Part shown: positions 20,986-31,334 of the stretch, in pieces | How positions within the stretch are numbered: position 1 is the stretch's first letter | Layout of the letters: each line of letters starts with the position of its first letter | Assembly: GCF_000003815.2 (NCBI RefSeq) | Contig: NC_049987.1 | Span: 24,573,015-24,637,014, forward strand | Direction: 5' to 3' | Length of the DNA: 64,000 nt | Source of the DNA: Branchiostoma floridae | Taxonomy: Eukaryota; Chordata; Leptocardii; Amphioxiformes; Branchiostomatidae | Notes under the pieces: model-generated | The model's input: only the letters and a program-made list of their open reading frames with translations | What the model was told of the DNA's origin: nothing | Databases searched by the model: none | Position numbers and translations under genes: made by a program

Positions 20986-21142
20986 AGTTATGTTAGGAGA
21001 AGATTTATAGAGAGGAGGCTTGAGATAACATTTCCCTGCCAGCCCTGCTGCGTTATGAAGATGGATGTTGGTGTCATCTCCCATGTCCTGGAGGGAAGGA
21101 ACATCATCAAACAGAGGTAGGCATGGTAGACAGCCCAAAATG

Positions 21143-21378
21143 TACCCTGGGAGCCAGACAGGACCGGGTAGCTAGCGAGTTTTGTTCGGCGACCCAATCC
21201 AGTCAGCCCGCAGATCTCACATTAGTGCTCCGGAGGAGTTTAAGCCCGAAGGAGTTATTGCGATGGACCTAATCGGGCTTAAACTCCCCGGGTGCTAATA
21301 GGAGATCGGCGGGCCTGACTGTCTTAGGCCACCGAATAAACTGTCCTAGCTTCCCGATCCCGGCTGGCTCCCAGGGTA
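21143..21378. mobile_element. Mutator-like MITE, TACCCTGGGAGCCAG family, copy 1
   Basis: A 236-bp element with inverted ends TACCCTGGGAGCCAG and CTGGCTCCCAGGGTA. It has a perfect 9-bp target duplication CCCAAAATG at 21134-21142 and 21379-21387. The interior is partly palindromic around 'agtttaagcccga ... tcgggcttaaact'. It is noncoding. A 162-bp relative lies at 58251. Confidence 0.9.
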
Positions 21379-21839
21379 CCCAAAATGGTAACATTTCTAC
21401 AGCTTTAGTTCCGAGCAGCGGGCCTTTAGGATCCTTTAGCACAACTGAGCTGTGGAGTTAGAAAGGTTTGTTGCTCAGTAGACTCAGGAGGTTGAGAAAC
21501 GTTTCACAACAATTTTGCCTTCATATCTTCTGTAGATTTCAAGCAAGATTTTATAATACTATAGGTTATGATCAAAAGGGCCCAAACGGTATCTGTTTGA
21601 CAGCGCTTGGCCCTTTTGATACTGTGTTATGTCATTGGTATACTTCTAACTTCTGAAATTAGTATAAGATGTAGCTTCTACTAATGGCAGGCCAAACAGT
21701 TACCACCCCCCAACCAGCCCGAGATTGTGTAAACGCAGGCTAAATATTATGAAGATGGACGGCTGTGTCATCCCTCCTGCCATGGGGGACATCATGCCTC
21801 ATGCCGCCATGCTGGTTCAGATTTCCTGCACATATTTCA

Positions 21840-22137
21840 CATCGGTCATCTCCACTAATCTCCAAGATTCTCGGTGGCAAAAGATACTGTAAATGCCGGG
21901 ATTTAATTTCGCGGTAGCGGGAAAAAGAACTTATCGCGGTAGTTTTAAGTTCCAGGTAGCACCATGCACTGCAGTCTCTGCAAGTTACAGTATTTCACAT
22001 CGGTCATCTCCACTTATCTACAAGAAGATTCCCGGTGGCATAAGATAAGAAGTATCAAAGCTGGCCAAGGAGTATAGCCGAAAAAAAAGGAGTCAGACGG
22101 GCATAGGGAGGCGGCTGACCTCCTCTGTAAAAGATTA
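21840..22137. mobile_element. Nested block: diverged TAATCTCC-family pieces
   Basis: 'tttcacatcggtcatctcca' followed by c(t/a)taatctcc and a 'cggtggcaaaagata' piece occurs at about 21835, and again at about 21993 before 'gattcccggtggcataagat'. A short 'ctgtaaatgc' MITE (21897-21990) lies between the two copies. The piece continues to 22137, where another MITE is inserted. Confidence 0.6.
21897..21990. mobile_element. Short 'ctgtaaatgcagaaa' family copy (94 bp)
   Basis: Flanked by TA (21895-21896 and 21991-21992). It begins CTGTAAATGCCGGG and ends 'gcaagttacag'. It lacks the middle of the 203-bp copies. Confidence 0.7.
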
Positions 22138-22331
22138 CTGTAAATGCAGAAACTTTCGCGGTTGTTTAATGTTCGAGGTCGCCGCGAATTTAAAACCACC
22201 GCGGACATTTTTCCACGGCAGTAAGAGACTACAGTGCATGGTACTACCGCGAACTTAAAACCACCGCGAACAGTCCCTTTTTACCCCTACCGCGAAATAA
22301 AATCACCGCGAAATTAAATGCGTTTACAAAG
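22138..22331. mobile_element. 'ctgtaaatgcagaaa' MITE inserted into a TAATCTCC-family region
   Basis: TA flanks both sides (22136-22137 and 22332-22333). It begins CTGTAAATGCAGAAACTTTC and ends 'atgcgtttacaaag'. Sequence on both sides belongs to the TAATCTCC family, so this insertion is the younger event. Confidence 0.8.
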
Positions 22332-22333
22332 TA

Positions 22334-22508
22334 GATTTCTGGTCGGTGGCATAAGATAGTATCAAAGCTGGACAAGGAGTATAACCGGCCAAAGGGCGTC
22401 AGATATGTTCATGGTACCGCGGCTGACCTCTTCTGGCTCGGCTTTACTCTTTGTCCAGCTTTGATACTTATCTTTTGCCACCGACGGGGAATCTGCTTGG
22501 AGATTAAT
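22334..22508. mobile_element. TAATCTCC-family element (Mutator-like), partly disrupted
   Basis: The arms 'ggtcggtggcataagatagt ... atcaaagctggacaaggag' and 'ctttgtccagctttgatact ... tcttttgccaccgac' are inverted, and the right end is 'ctgcttggagatta'. The left end was displaced by the insertion at 22138. Confidence 0.7.
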
Positions 22509-22589
22509 CTCAAAGTGGGAATTCACTAGGAAACATAAGATAGTCATTGCAAATATTAGACCCCCATACACGAAGGCCTGCATGCTGCT

Positions 22590-22762
22590 TTTTCAGCAAA
22601 AGTCTAAGCAGCCTATAGGGAAAGCCATCTTCTCCACGTAATGACCAAGGAATACGTAGCAAGGTGGAATAACGCCTTTTCATCTTTAACGTAATGTAGC
22701 ATACGAAGGGGTTCTTCTGAACTCAGCGTGAAGTAATGTCGGGAGCCCCCTATGCAGACCCT
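22590..22762 (+). mobile_element. Decayed GAGGGTC-family member
   Basis: The family landmarks 'agcagcctatagggaaagcc', 'ggggttcttctgaactcagc' and the end 'tatgcagaccctc' are present. The left end is eroded. Confidence 0.5.
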
Positions 22763-22957
22763 CTGTGGAGGGAAAAGTATTAACTGGATTGCTGAACTGG
22801 CCTTGAAGTACAGAAATAACATAACGGTCTTAAATCGCAGAAAGAATAGACCACCAGTAAAGAAAAATTAAAGGGTCTATGACATTTGAATTTTCATTTT
22901 ATTCCTAATTATGATTTCCTTCTACAATTTAATTTCAAATTGCACGATGGTTCCTTT

Positions 22958-23048
22958 CAAAAGAAAGAAAATGAGAGAGGAAAAAGAAAGAAAGGGGAAA
23001 GAAAGAAAAAAAGAAAGAAAGAAAAAGGATGGAAAAAAAGAAGTAAGG
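22958..23048. repeat. GAAA-rich purine tract
   Basis: A run of gaaa/gaaag/ggaaa units. The Lys/Glu-rich open frames over it are artefacts. Confidence 0.9.
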
Positions 23049-23049
23049 A

Positions 23050-24137
23050 AGCAGCTGATTTGCATCACCCATGTCACTTCGTACAGAGATCACATGATCA
23101 GCAGTTGTCATGACAACTGTAATGTACCCTCCTAAACATGTCCTAGCCGTTTGTGTTTACATGTTACTTGTCGCATGTTTGTGTCCGAAATACCACAACA
23201 TAAATAGCTTCCACCGTTACAAAGTGTACAAACATTGGTCTTACCACTTTCCATGCAACAAATTTTAAAGCACACTTTGACAGTTGGTAGTATGTTAAGT
23301 TGCATTAGAAAAATGAGTGACCTTTGGGTACTCTTTTCAGAACCAAAACTAAAAGTTTCAACATTTGCTTCAGTTGACACCAGCAAAACACCAAGTCTTG
23401 TATTTTGGGCCTTTAAAGCTAGTGAGATTCCAAAATCATGTCGAAGCCTCCTTTGGATCTATGAGCTCAAACTACGGTACTTGTTGAGAGATCCCAAATT
23501 TTACAATTTTTTTTGCGACCTTCAAGTACTAGTATATATCCTTGAAATAATATCGTTTGCCTGATACAGGATAGGTCTACGTCAGGGGGAGTGCCTGTTT
23601 TAAAATTCTTTGGGGTGCATGTTAGCCCGTTCATTCTAAGCCTCGCAAATCGGATTTCGAGCCAAAACCAGAGCCGAGGAGCTGGCTTGTGATGTGACAA
23701 TCAGACTTACATGATCTTACATTCAGAACTGAGGCTTTCTGGGTTACTGTGGAGTTACCCTTTCCTCCATCACACTTTCCTACGGGGGTACTGGTACCCT
23801 CTAAGCAGAAATTGATGAAGAAAATCATGACCCTTTTCTTTATGATATATGCCGCCCTTTTCTGTTAGCTATCCTCACGATTTCCCAACCTTTGCTTGGA
23901 GAGTAGGTACGAGGGTCGTAGAATTCGGCAACAGAATTGGGAAGTTTATATATAATAGCCAGGTGAGTCATTCCACGCTATTAAAGGTTTAGTATATTAT
24001 ACTGTACTTTTCCCCCTCCGTAGGCCCTTCGAAGGCTGGCCAAACACTCCTATACCAAAACTCCCCTGGCAAATTATTCTCCCTACAATGACCAGTGTAG
24101 TCGGTCTGGTAGAGACTAGAATCATCCTCTTCCTTCC
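23050..24137. other. No gene seen
   Basis: Unannotated sequence. Open frames of up to 109 codons (23235-23564) show no recognised motif and no splice support. Confidence 0.5.
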
Positions 24138-24146
24138 ATCTTGCTG

Positions 24147-24261
24147 TAGCCTGAGTATCATCCGTATTCTACCGGGGCTCCTTACACTCGCTACCCCTAA
24201 AAATTTTTTTAGGGAAGTGAGTGTAAGGAGCTCCGGTAGAAATAGGATGGTACCCAGGCTA
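24147..24261. mobile_element. Mutator-like hairpin MITE, TAGCCTGG family, copy 1
   Basis: A 115-bp near-perfect palindrome (tagcctgagtatc ... ggtacccaggcta) with a short A/T loop. It is flanked by a perfect 9-bp duplication ATCTTGCTG at 24138-24146 and 24262-24270. Confidence 0.9.
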
Positions 24262-24739
24262 ATCTTGCTGCACAATTTTCTCCTCTCTTGAACCGCGTCC
24301 TCACCCCCACAAAAGAGGGATTTATGTGGATCTGCATCCTTTGTATGACTAACCACCGCGGACACACCCCGAGGGACGCCAGCACAATACCTGCGGTCAC
24401 CTCCTCAGCAAGCCGTGATTACAGGGATGTAGTCAAGAGGAATTTAATAGACATCTCACTAAAGGGTTAAGCTGTCTGTGTGGGGAAGCATTTATCACTT
24501 CATAAATAATAGCAAAAGTAAACAGAGAAACTGAAGGATTAGGCAGTGATTTACCTGTGGGACGTTTGCCTTTGGGGACTGGTAATACTATCCACCTTGT
24601 TTTGGACTTTTTATATGCGTTTTTATCGGTCTTCAAATAAAGTTTATGTTTCGTCTATTTTGATTTCTTTTTGTTTGTTGTGCTGGGGGACTAAAAGAAA
24701 TATCCGATAAAAACTTGATAATGCAAATTAATTCATAGT

Positions 24740-24910
24740 AAGGATATATTGTAAAGTTTATTGCACATTCTTGCCCGTGGGCTAATTGCAGGTAACATGC
24801 ATGAGATATTCAAACAGTGTAAAAACAATATCACAAGTGTCTACTCTTAGATATAGTAGATATAAAATCAGTTGCTTGAGTAACTGATATTTGGTACATT
24901 TCTAATACAG
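24740..24910 (-). mobile_element. LINE 3' UTR remnant
   Basis: On the minus strand the end 'gcaattagcccacgggcaag' followed by aatgtgcaataaacttta matches the LINE tail at 20600-20650. It lacks recognisable coding sequence. Confidence 0.55.
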
Positions 24911-25329
24911 CGATACATGCAGAAAGCAGCAATTTGACTCAAAGTACAAAGAGGTTCAACTATTCAGATTTATAAATGTCATCGAAAGATTGGTTTTAAA
25001 AACGCCCCTCTCTCTTTAACATCAGTGTTGAAACTACATTCAGACAAGTTAAGCGAGAGGGTCAAAAAGTATTTATGAAAAGACCCGTATTTTGACAAAG
25101 TCTGTTGAAGGAATCGGTCTCATGGCGCGGTCGTTAGTAATGTGGCGTGGCGTTTGTTTGGAACTCGTTTGGACAATTCATGGGAAAGGCATCAACAAAA
25201 GACCTGGAGCTTGGAAGAGGTCAAGTTCACTCAAGTTCACTCAAGTTCACTAAGGTTCGCCCAGCTGGAGATGGCCTTCAAGCGGGACTTGTTGCTCTTT
25301 AAGGTTCGTGTGGTGCTTTGATCAGGGGT

Positions 25330-25950
25330 GCGCCGGTTGGGTATCCGCTCAGCTATTTCAGCTCCCCTGGCCTTGGCAAAACTTCAAGAAACACAAGTGA
25401 AGAAGTAAATCTCCGTTTTTATCCAGTTGTAGAGATCATAACGTCCTTGTAGAGATTGAAGCGTATTTGTATATTGTTTAGCTGGACGTCTAACCTTAAA
25501 AAACGTACAAGATGGGATGTACACTACCATTGGAAAGGAGTTCTTTTCAAAAGACTTGTTCGTATTTCAGCCATTCGGTATCCGTTCTGTTTTCAGCTCG
25601 CTGGGCCTTGGCAAAACATCAAGAAACACAAGTGGAGAAGTAAAACTCCCTTTTTATCTAATCTCCAACCAGATCCACGGTGGCGTAATTTATAGTATCA
25701 AACTCCGGTGCCCGTTTGACTCCCTTAGCCGGCTATACTCCTTGGCCAGCTTTGATACTATTTTATGGCACCGTAGGATCTCCTTGGAGATTAGTTTTCA
25801 TCCAGTTTTAGAGATTGAAGCGTATTTGAATATTGTTAAGCTAAGCTGGATGTCTAACCTTCATAAACGTACAAAGTGGCATTGCACCACATTGCCTGAA
25901 GGGGTTCTTTCAGAAGACTTGTTCGTATTTCAATCATTCGGAAATTGGAT
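25330..25950 (+). repeat. Tandem duplication of about 240-bp unit, one copy holding a MITE
   Basis: 'tcagctc.cctgg.ccttggcaaaac' recurs at 25357 and 25597, and 'gagattgaagcgtatttg ... cttgttcgtatttca' at about 25450-25570 and 25810-25930. The second copy is opened by the MITE at 25669-25793, so the first copy shows the site before insertion. The 155-codon open frame 25517-25984 crosses these joints and is not credible. Confidence 0.8.
25669..25793. mobile_element. TAATCTCC-family MITE (Mutator-like), 125 bp
   Basis: The ends are TAATCTCCAACCAGATCC and GGATCTCCTTGGAGATTA. The flanks CTTTTTATC (25660-25668) and GTTTTCATC (25794-25802) are a 9-bp duplication with two differences. The empty site is seen in the neighbouring tandem copy near 25421. 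Confidence 0.85.
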
Positions 25951-26274
25951 ATGTAAGCAAAAAGCCTACGCCAAAATTGGTTAGCATTTGAAGCGATCTT
26001 TAAGTTTCAGCGCAATAATTTCCAACTTTCTAAACTCCAGACGCGTTTGGGAAAATGAGGGTTTGTCAGTAAAACAGAATTTACCACTAAACCCTCATTT
26101 CGCTTGATGCACTGGACTTTGGAAAGGGGTCTATTTGAAAGTGTTCGAAAAAGAGTTTTGCAAAACTTTTACGGTCCCTTTCCAGTCCTAGAAGATTTCT
26201 TATTTCCTTGCGTTTCAAAAGCTCATTCAAAAGTATCCAAGTATCCTTTGAAGAAGTTTTAAAAGAGCTCCTAA

Positions 26275-26470
26275 TACCCCCCCCCCCCTCACATTAGGCG
26301 CCATTCGATCGGACGACGAGTCTGCGAGCTCTAATTTACGAGGAGGCATGACCCTACTGCCGACGAAGAAATGGCAGAGGTCCCCCCTTCCCGTCAGGGT
26401 CATGCCTCCTCGTAATGTAGAGCTCGCAGATTCGTCGTCCGATCGAATCGCGCCTAGTGTGAGGGGGGTA
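26275..26470. mobile_element. Long-palindrome MITE with TAA flanks (Harbinger-like)
   Basis: A 196-bp element whose arms of about 80 bp are inverted: 'tcacattaggcgccattcga' and tcggacgacgagtctgcgag at the left, matched at the right. TAA lies on each side (26272-26274 and 26471-26473), a 3-bp duplication as in PIF/Harbinger elements. C-runs lie at the very ends. Confidence 0.8.
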
Positions 26471-26655
26471 TAAGGATGACATTTTCTGAGCTGTGAAAGC
26501 AGCTGTCGCAGATTCAGGCACAAAGGTCGTCAAGTTTGAGCTTCCCTTGATGTGGAGTCGCGAGAAGTTTATCCTCCAGGTATCATGTCTGGAATTGTTG
26601 CATCCCTGCGTTAGGGTCTCTGTGCCAATGTGAACTCGTTCCCCAAAACTTCCTA

Positions 26656-26870
26656 TTGGTAAAAATAATTGGATAGCGGGGGTCTTATCCCTTTTTTATG
26701 CTAAAGAGAGGTTCAAGAAATATACCTTTTGGTAAAAAATGGGATAGCGGGTGTCTTATTCCTTTATTATGCTAAAGGGAGGTTCAAGAAATACCTTTTG
26801 GTAAAAAAAATGGGATAGCGGGGGTCTTATCCCATTTTTTACCAGTTAAAAGGTTCAATAATAACCGTCT
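26656..26870 (+). repeat. Tandem repeat, about 71-bp unit, three copies
   Basis: 'ttggtaaaaaatgggatagc' type sequence starts at 26656, 26729 and 26798. Each is followed by 'gggtcttat' and, in the first two, 'gctaaag.gaggttcaagaa'. Confidence 0.85.
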
Positions 26871-27019
26871 AGTAAAAAAAAAGAGTTAACTAATGATAAA
26901 TTACATTAGCACGTTTTTTTTTCAACTAACACGTTTTTATAAGCAAAAACAAAATCTGTACTAAATAAATGGACTAAATAATCAAGTCTAAACCTTTTGC
27001 ATGCAAAAACAATATAGGT

Positions 27020-27273
27020 TATACCCCCTTTCCACTAGGACGGCGCTCTCGCCGCGCTCTCTCTGCGACATACATGTAGAATTTGACAGATCGCTCAACG
27101 AATTGTATAGAAAAGAGACGAAATTTTTAACACTTTGTGTGTTTTGCTGCCCTCTTAGTTACACTTTTACGCTCTGTATGATATACCCAGTATGAAATCA
27201 AAGGTTACACATATCCTACTTAGGTCGCAGTGAGAGTGCATCGCTATCACCGTCTGGTGGAAAGGGGGCCTTA
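27020..27273. mobile_element. MITE with ends 'ccccctttccac'
   Basis: The left end 'ataccccctttccactagga' followed by cggcg is inverted at the right end (cgtctggtggaaagggggcc, then tta). The interior is AT-rich. The exact borders and target duplication are uncertain. Confidence 0.6.
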
Positions 27274-27591
27274 CTGTTCAGGGTTGCCAGATTTCCTGAA
27301 ATTGCTATTAGGCGTTGCTGGCCCTTCTAAACTCATTAAGCCTTGCCAGAATCCCCCCATGCAGATCCTCTTGTGCTCCGTCAGCCGTGCCTGACACACG
27401 GTTGATCCAGCTGAGGAAGTTTTCACAGTTCTGAGTCTGAAATCACAGAGGAGAAACGTTTCTTTCCGCCGTTATGATCACAACCTCATCGGTTTATGCC
27501 GCGTTTGTGTAAACTCTCCTGTTGAAGATGCCGTCTTTCCTGGACCTGTTATCTTTTGGCGTATCTCGTAACACATTCCGAAATGCTGTTA

Positions 27592-28035
27592 ACATATACG
27601 AGTCAGTTGCCACAAATTACACATCGAAACCGGAAGACATAACCGCACTCCTCTAGAACAACGAATATGTAGATACTGCAATGTAGATAAGTTAGAAGAC
27701 GAACTTCATTTTGTAGTAGAATGTAGTTTGTACAAGAAAGAGAGAGCTGAACTCTGCAGATTAACAGAATCCATGTTCCCCCACTTCATACGACTAAGTA
27801 ATATAGACAAATTTATATTCCTTATGAATCTAGACAAACCTTTACTTATAAAGCATATCTGTTCTTACATTTTCAATATCACAAAGAAACGAGAAGAAGC
27901 CGAATTTACGCAGTAGAATACGATCCTTGAGTAGTGTAGATTCCGAGTTATATCATTATATCATGTTGTATCATTTATTGTGACCTTTACTGAACCCAGT
28001 GGGTATGAATGTACAATAAAGGTCTTCTTCTTCAT
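27592..28035 (+). mobile_element. LINE 3' end with zinc-knuckle-like C-terminus
   Basis: The + strand frame reads LHIETGRHNRTPLEQRICRY, then CNVDKLEDELHFVVECSLYK, and runs to a stop at about 27914. The C-x2-C ... H-x4-C pattern (ICRYC ... LHFVVEC) and the 'GR..RTPLEQR' lead-in are hallmarks of the C-terminal domain of CR1/jockey-type LINE polyproteins. The 3' UTR ends 'acaataaaggtcttcttctt'. The copy is 5'-truncated; the frame is intact over about 105 codons, so it is relatively young. It is a different family from the copy at 20585. Confidence 0.85.
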
Positions 28036-28090
28036 TAACGTTACATGCACGTAAGTTCTGAAGCAGGGTATCAACTAGCCCCCTTCACGT

Positions 28091-28263
28091 TAACTCCAAG
28101 CAGATCCTACAATGGCATAAGGTAGTACCAAACTGGCCAAGAGTGTAATCAGCCAAGAGGTGTCCGTTTGCCCGGTAGCGAATGGCACACTTCTAAGCCG
28201 GCTTCACTCCTCTGCCAGCTTTTGATACTGTCTTATGCTACCGTAGGATCTGCTTGAAGATTA
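28091..28263. mobile_element. TAATCTCC-family MITE (Mutator-like), 173 bp
   Basis: The ends are TAACTCCAAGCAGATCCTAC and GTAGGATCTGCTTGAAGATTA. The flanking 9-mers CCTTCACGT and CCTCCACGG agree at 7 of 9 positions. Confidence 0.8.
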
Positions 28264-28999
28264 CCTCCACGGACGGGGCAGTACAACTTCTCCGGCAAAC
28301 TCCCTTCCTCTACATAAATGGAGAACCTTACTCCTTAGCCCATGTTGAAAATCGCGAATAATCGCTCTTTAATACCAAAAATGAACACCACCACTCCGAA
28401 AGTGTGCAAAGGAGGCTAGATTTCAACTGTAACTTGTAGTGGTAAGAGGCGAGTAGAAACAGTCTCTTGGCGGAGCCTTGGCTCCTGGGATTCGATGGTC
28501 AGTTTGGCGGCGCTAGAACCCCACAGTCACATGACATAATTAACACAGGAAGAAGTCGGACTACACTGTAACGTTACAGCACAAATGTTTTCGTCAATGA
28601 ATGAACAACCGTTACCCAGCACTTGGCAAAGGCTGATAGAAAATTTGGGCACTCACTGAGTCCAACTTTTCTGTGTTGGAAATTATATGTACTCTCACTC
28701 AGTAAACTTTATACCGAACGGACGCTGTAACGTTACGTAGCCTGTACCCACATGACATTCAGCTATGCAGAGTTCACTGACCTTGTTTACACCAGACTCC
28801 CAATAGGAGCGTGTACTTCTCACTATGATAGGAGCAAATAGAATTTCACTCAACAATATCTGTTCAACAATCAAAAACGTTTTGGAATAAATTGGTTCTA
28901 TATAATGTATTCCGAGAGAAAACACGTCCAAAATTCTCTAAAGTCCTAATTGGACACAACAGAACATCTGTTTGACCTACATTTTTCACGTTCCTGTCA

Positions 29000-29022
29000 C
29001 AAGGTCATCACCCCTGACCTTG
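29000..29022. promoter_or_regulatory. Candidate nuclear-receptor inverted repeat
   Basis: CAAGGTCA, 7 bp, TGACCTTG: two perfect extended AGGTCA half-sites in inverted orientation. An X-box-like palindrome follows 29 bp downstream. Target gene unknown. Confidence 0.3.
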
Positions 29023-29050
29023 GGGTTGCAGGGACAGTGCGTCTTTCTAC

Positions 29051-29064
29051 GTAACCATGGTAAC
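29051..29064. promoter_or_regulatory. Candidate RFX X-box (third in window)
   Basis: GTAACCATGGTAAC fits GTNRCC(N2)RGYAAC. It sits next to the nuclear-receptor-like site at 29000. Confidence 0.35.
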
Positions 29065-29231
29065 GGAGGGGGGCCGGGATTCAGTCTCAAGTGCTTCAAA
29101 CAAACTTGTAAAAAATCTTCTAGAGGGCGATCTCCCCGGCAGTAAATGTCGACAAAAATTCACGAACATTTTAAAATTTCATAATTTGAAACATTTAAAA
29201 AAAAGTTTGGTGAGGAAAAGATGAACGCTGT

Positions 29232-30213
29232 GGCTATTGACACACTCAGTGTGCCAATAGCCAAACAGGCTATTGACACACCGAGATGCCAGTCAGCCAA
29301 TCAGAGCTTTTAACATGCCCTTCCGGCAATATTTTACACAAGCAATAGTTGATTAGACATTGTTCGGAAGATTAGACATTGGAATCTTTGAATCTTGGAA
29401 TGAACGGACGTATTCAAGTTATGCCCTACATTTGGATACCTAATAATACAACCTTAATCATGTATGTTTGACGTAGCGTAGTGGGTAGAACGTTGGGCCA
29501 GGGAATTCATGACACCAGCTCCGTCCCGGTTCGAGTCCGCGCCGGAGTTTTTTTAATTTTTTTTTTTTCAATTTTTCTTGTCCCTTTTTAAACATCCATT
29601 TGATATAAGAATATTTTATATATAAACAACTTTTAAAGTTTCTGTTAACAATATAAACCAAAAATAACACTGACCACAAAACATGTCATAATTTTCGGCC
29701 GTGTGGTTCCGGCGCTATCGGCAGCGACTCGGAAGAATATTTCTTTCACATTAAAAATAATGGAGGTAAAACAACAACTATAACTTCGCTTCCTTAGTGA
29801 TATAAGTTTTGAGGCCGAAAATTCTCCAATATGGCAGGAATTCGTCGGTAAACACAGCTGAAAACGTGTTCCTAACCGATCCACATGGCTGCCATGATCA
29901 CATGCGGTGACAGTAAAACTAGCACCGGGTATGATAGCAGATTCCGATGTTTAAAATTGTGCCGTAAACACGTGAAAAAGATCGTATTTTGGGTTGATAA
30001 TGGACACAGGATGCCATTTGTATTTTTCAGAGTGTTGATTGTCAAATATAATCGTAAGATTTCCTCATTTTAGTGGTTTCTAGCACTGGGTGTGTCAATA
30101 GCCTAAACAGGCTATCGCCACACTGAGTGTGCCAATAGCCTAAACAGGCTATCGACACACTCAGTGTGTCAATAGCCTGTTAGGCTATCGACACACTGGG
30201 TGTGTCAATAGCC
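29232..30213. mobile_element. 982-bp element with palindromic repeated ends and an internal tRNA-like cassette
   Basis: The left end is GGCTATTGACACACTCAGTG, and the right end reads inversely (gggtgtgtcaatagcc). The right end has about four units of a 36-bp palindromic repeat (caatagcctaaacaggctat, then cgacacactgagtgtg) at 30089-30213; the left has one and a half units (29232-29283). A Pol III-like cassette lies inside (29466-29554). No transposase frame is visible, and the target duplication is not clear. Confidence 0.65.
29466..29554 (+). ncRNA. tRNA-like sequence with A box, B box and T-run
   Basis: A box TAGCGTAGTGG at 29474-29484, a perfect B box GGTTCGAGTCC at 29528-29538, then a T7 run at 29548-29554 that could end Pol III transcription. 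The D-arm can pair (GCGT/ACGT) and the T-arm mostly pairs. The acceptor ends do not pair well and no clear anticodon arm is seen, so this is a tRNA-derived element rather than a working tRNA gene. Confidence 0.55.
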
Positions 30214-30304
30214 TCGCTCAAAGATGAAAGCTTGCTGTCTGAACCCTTATTTTATAAGCAAGATAAGAATTTTCGTATGTCCCATTTTAAATCTCTTAGA
30301 GGTG

Positions 30305-30536
30305 TAACGCCAATTCACCTTTATCCGCGGGGTAACCTATATCCGTTGTCTCTAAACATAAGATATCTAGGGACATCAAGTAAATGGAAGGCAATGTCAA
30401 ATAGCAACATTTTCACACTTGTATAGTTTGGACCCGCCGTCCGTCAACATAATTAATGTCCATAAGTACCGTGTTTTTAGAAACAACGGATATACTATAT
30501 AGGTTATCCGTGGATGAAGGTGAACTAACGTTACCT
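30305..30536. mobile_element. TAACGTTGG-family MITE, diverged copy
   Basis: The left 'taacgccaattcacctttat' followed by ccgcggggtaacctatatcc matches the right '...aggttatccgtggatgaagg' and tgaactaacgtta. It is related to 13006-13223. Confidence 0.75.
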
Positions 30537-30784
30537 ATGTTGATGATACTTAAGTTCAAGTGGCAGTCCAACGCCCACTCAGGCTCTCGTTGCATGCTTG
30601 AAGCCGCTTTCAGGAAACCATTTACACCAGGACCCGTCCCTCCATCCACGGAAATTTGCTTCTTGGGACAAATTTCATGTCCAAGTTCATAACATGAAAT
30701 TGCTTACTTATCTATGAAAACAAAAAGGCAGAAAATGATATTTGATGACAGATTCAATACGAAAATGAAATGTCTCAAAAGGTG

Positions 30785-31060
30785 AACCAAGGAGGTTAAA
30801 AAACCTCTTTGTGAACAATGTGTGGGATGGAACACAATTAAGTTAAACACAGCCCTGTTTGTGTGATTCAGGAAACTATTACACATGGGGCACGTTTCCT
30901 GCCCACAGACATCCACACTTCTGACATTGACTTCGACCGAACAACTGTGAAAACCATCATCTCAGAAGTGCAAACTGCGCGTTCTCACAAGTGGGAGCGA
31001 TTACTTTTGGCACCCGAGTCTGCTGAACCAATACTGCAATGTTGGGACTAATGGATACTC
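30785..31060 (+). other. Possible retroelement coding fragment
   Basis: A 62-codon frame includes ARSHKWERLLLAPESAEPIL before a stop at 31051. A similar short peptide (SRWEQLVLAPVS) occurs in a frame near 35845-35885. The likeness is short and I do not recognise the family; both could be decayed transposon ORFs. Confidence 0.25.
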
Positions 31061-31334
31061 TAACCAAGACCAACAAGCTCACAGGATGTGGCTGAGACGT
31101 TGGGGGCTGAGACACAAGTTCACTTGATTTGACTTGTCTTGTAAGTCCGCCTTGAAGTGCAGGAAAGTCATCAGCGGCCAAGCGTTTGTAACCGAGTTCA
31201 TAAGAAGTCTCTAGACGAACTTCAACGCTGCCCACATCTAGAGTCTGAAGATAGAGGATCTGCATAAAGGGTGGGGTTGTTCATACATTGGGGGTCATGC
31301 GTAGGGGTTACGGACTGTTTATGTGGGTATTCTT

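Noticed and set aside
25517-25984. 155-codon + strand frame
   Set aside because: It runs through the joints of a tandem duplication and through an inserted MITE.
29466-29554. Functional tRNA gene
   Set aside because: A and B boxes and a T-run are present, but the acceptor stem does not pair and no anticodon arm is convincing.
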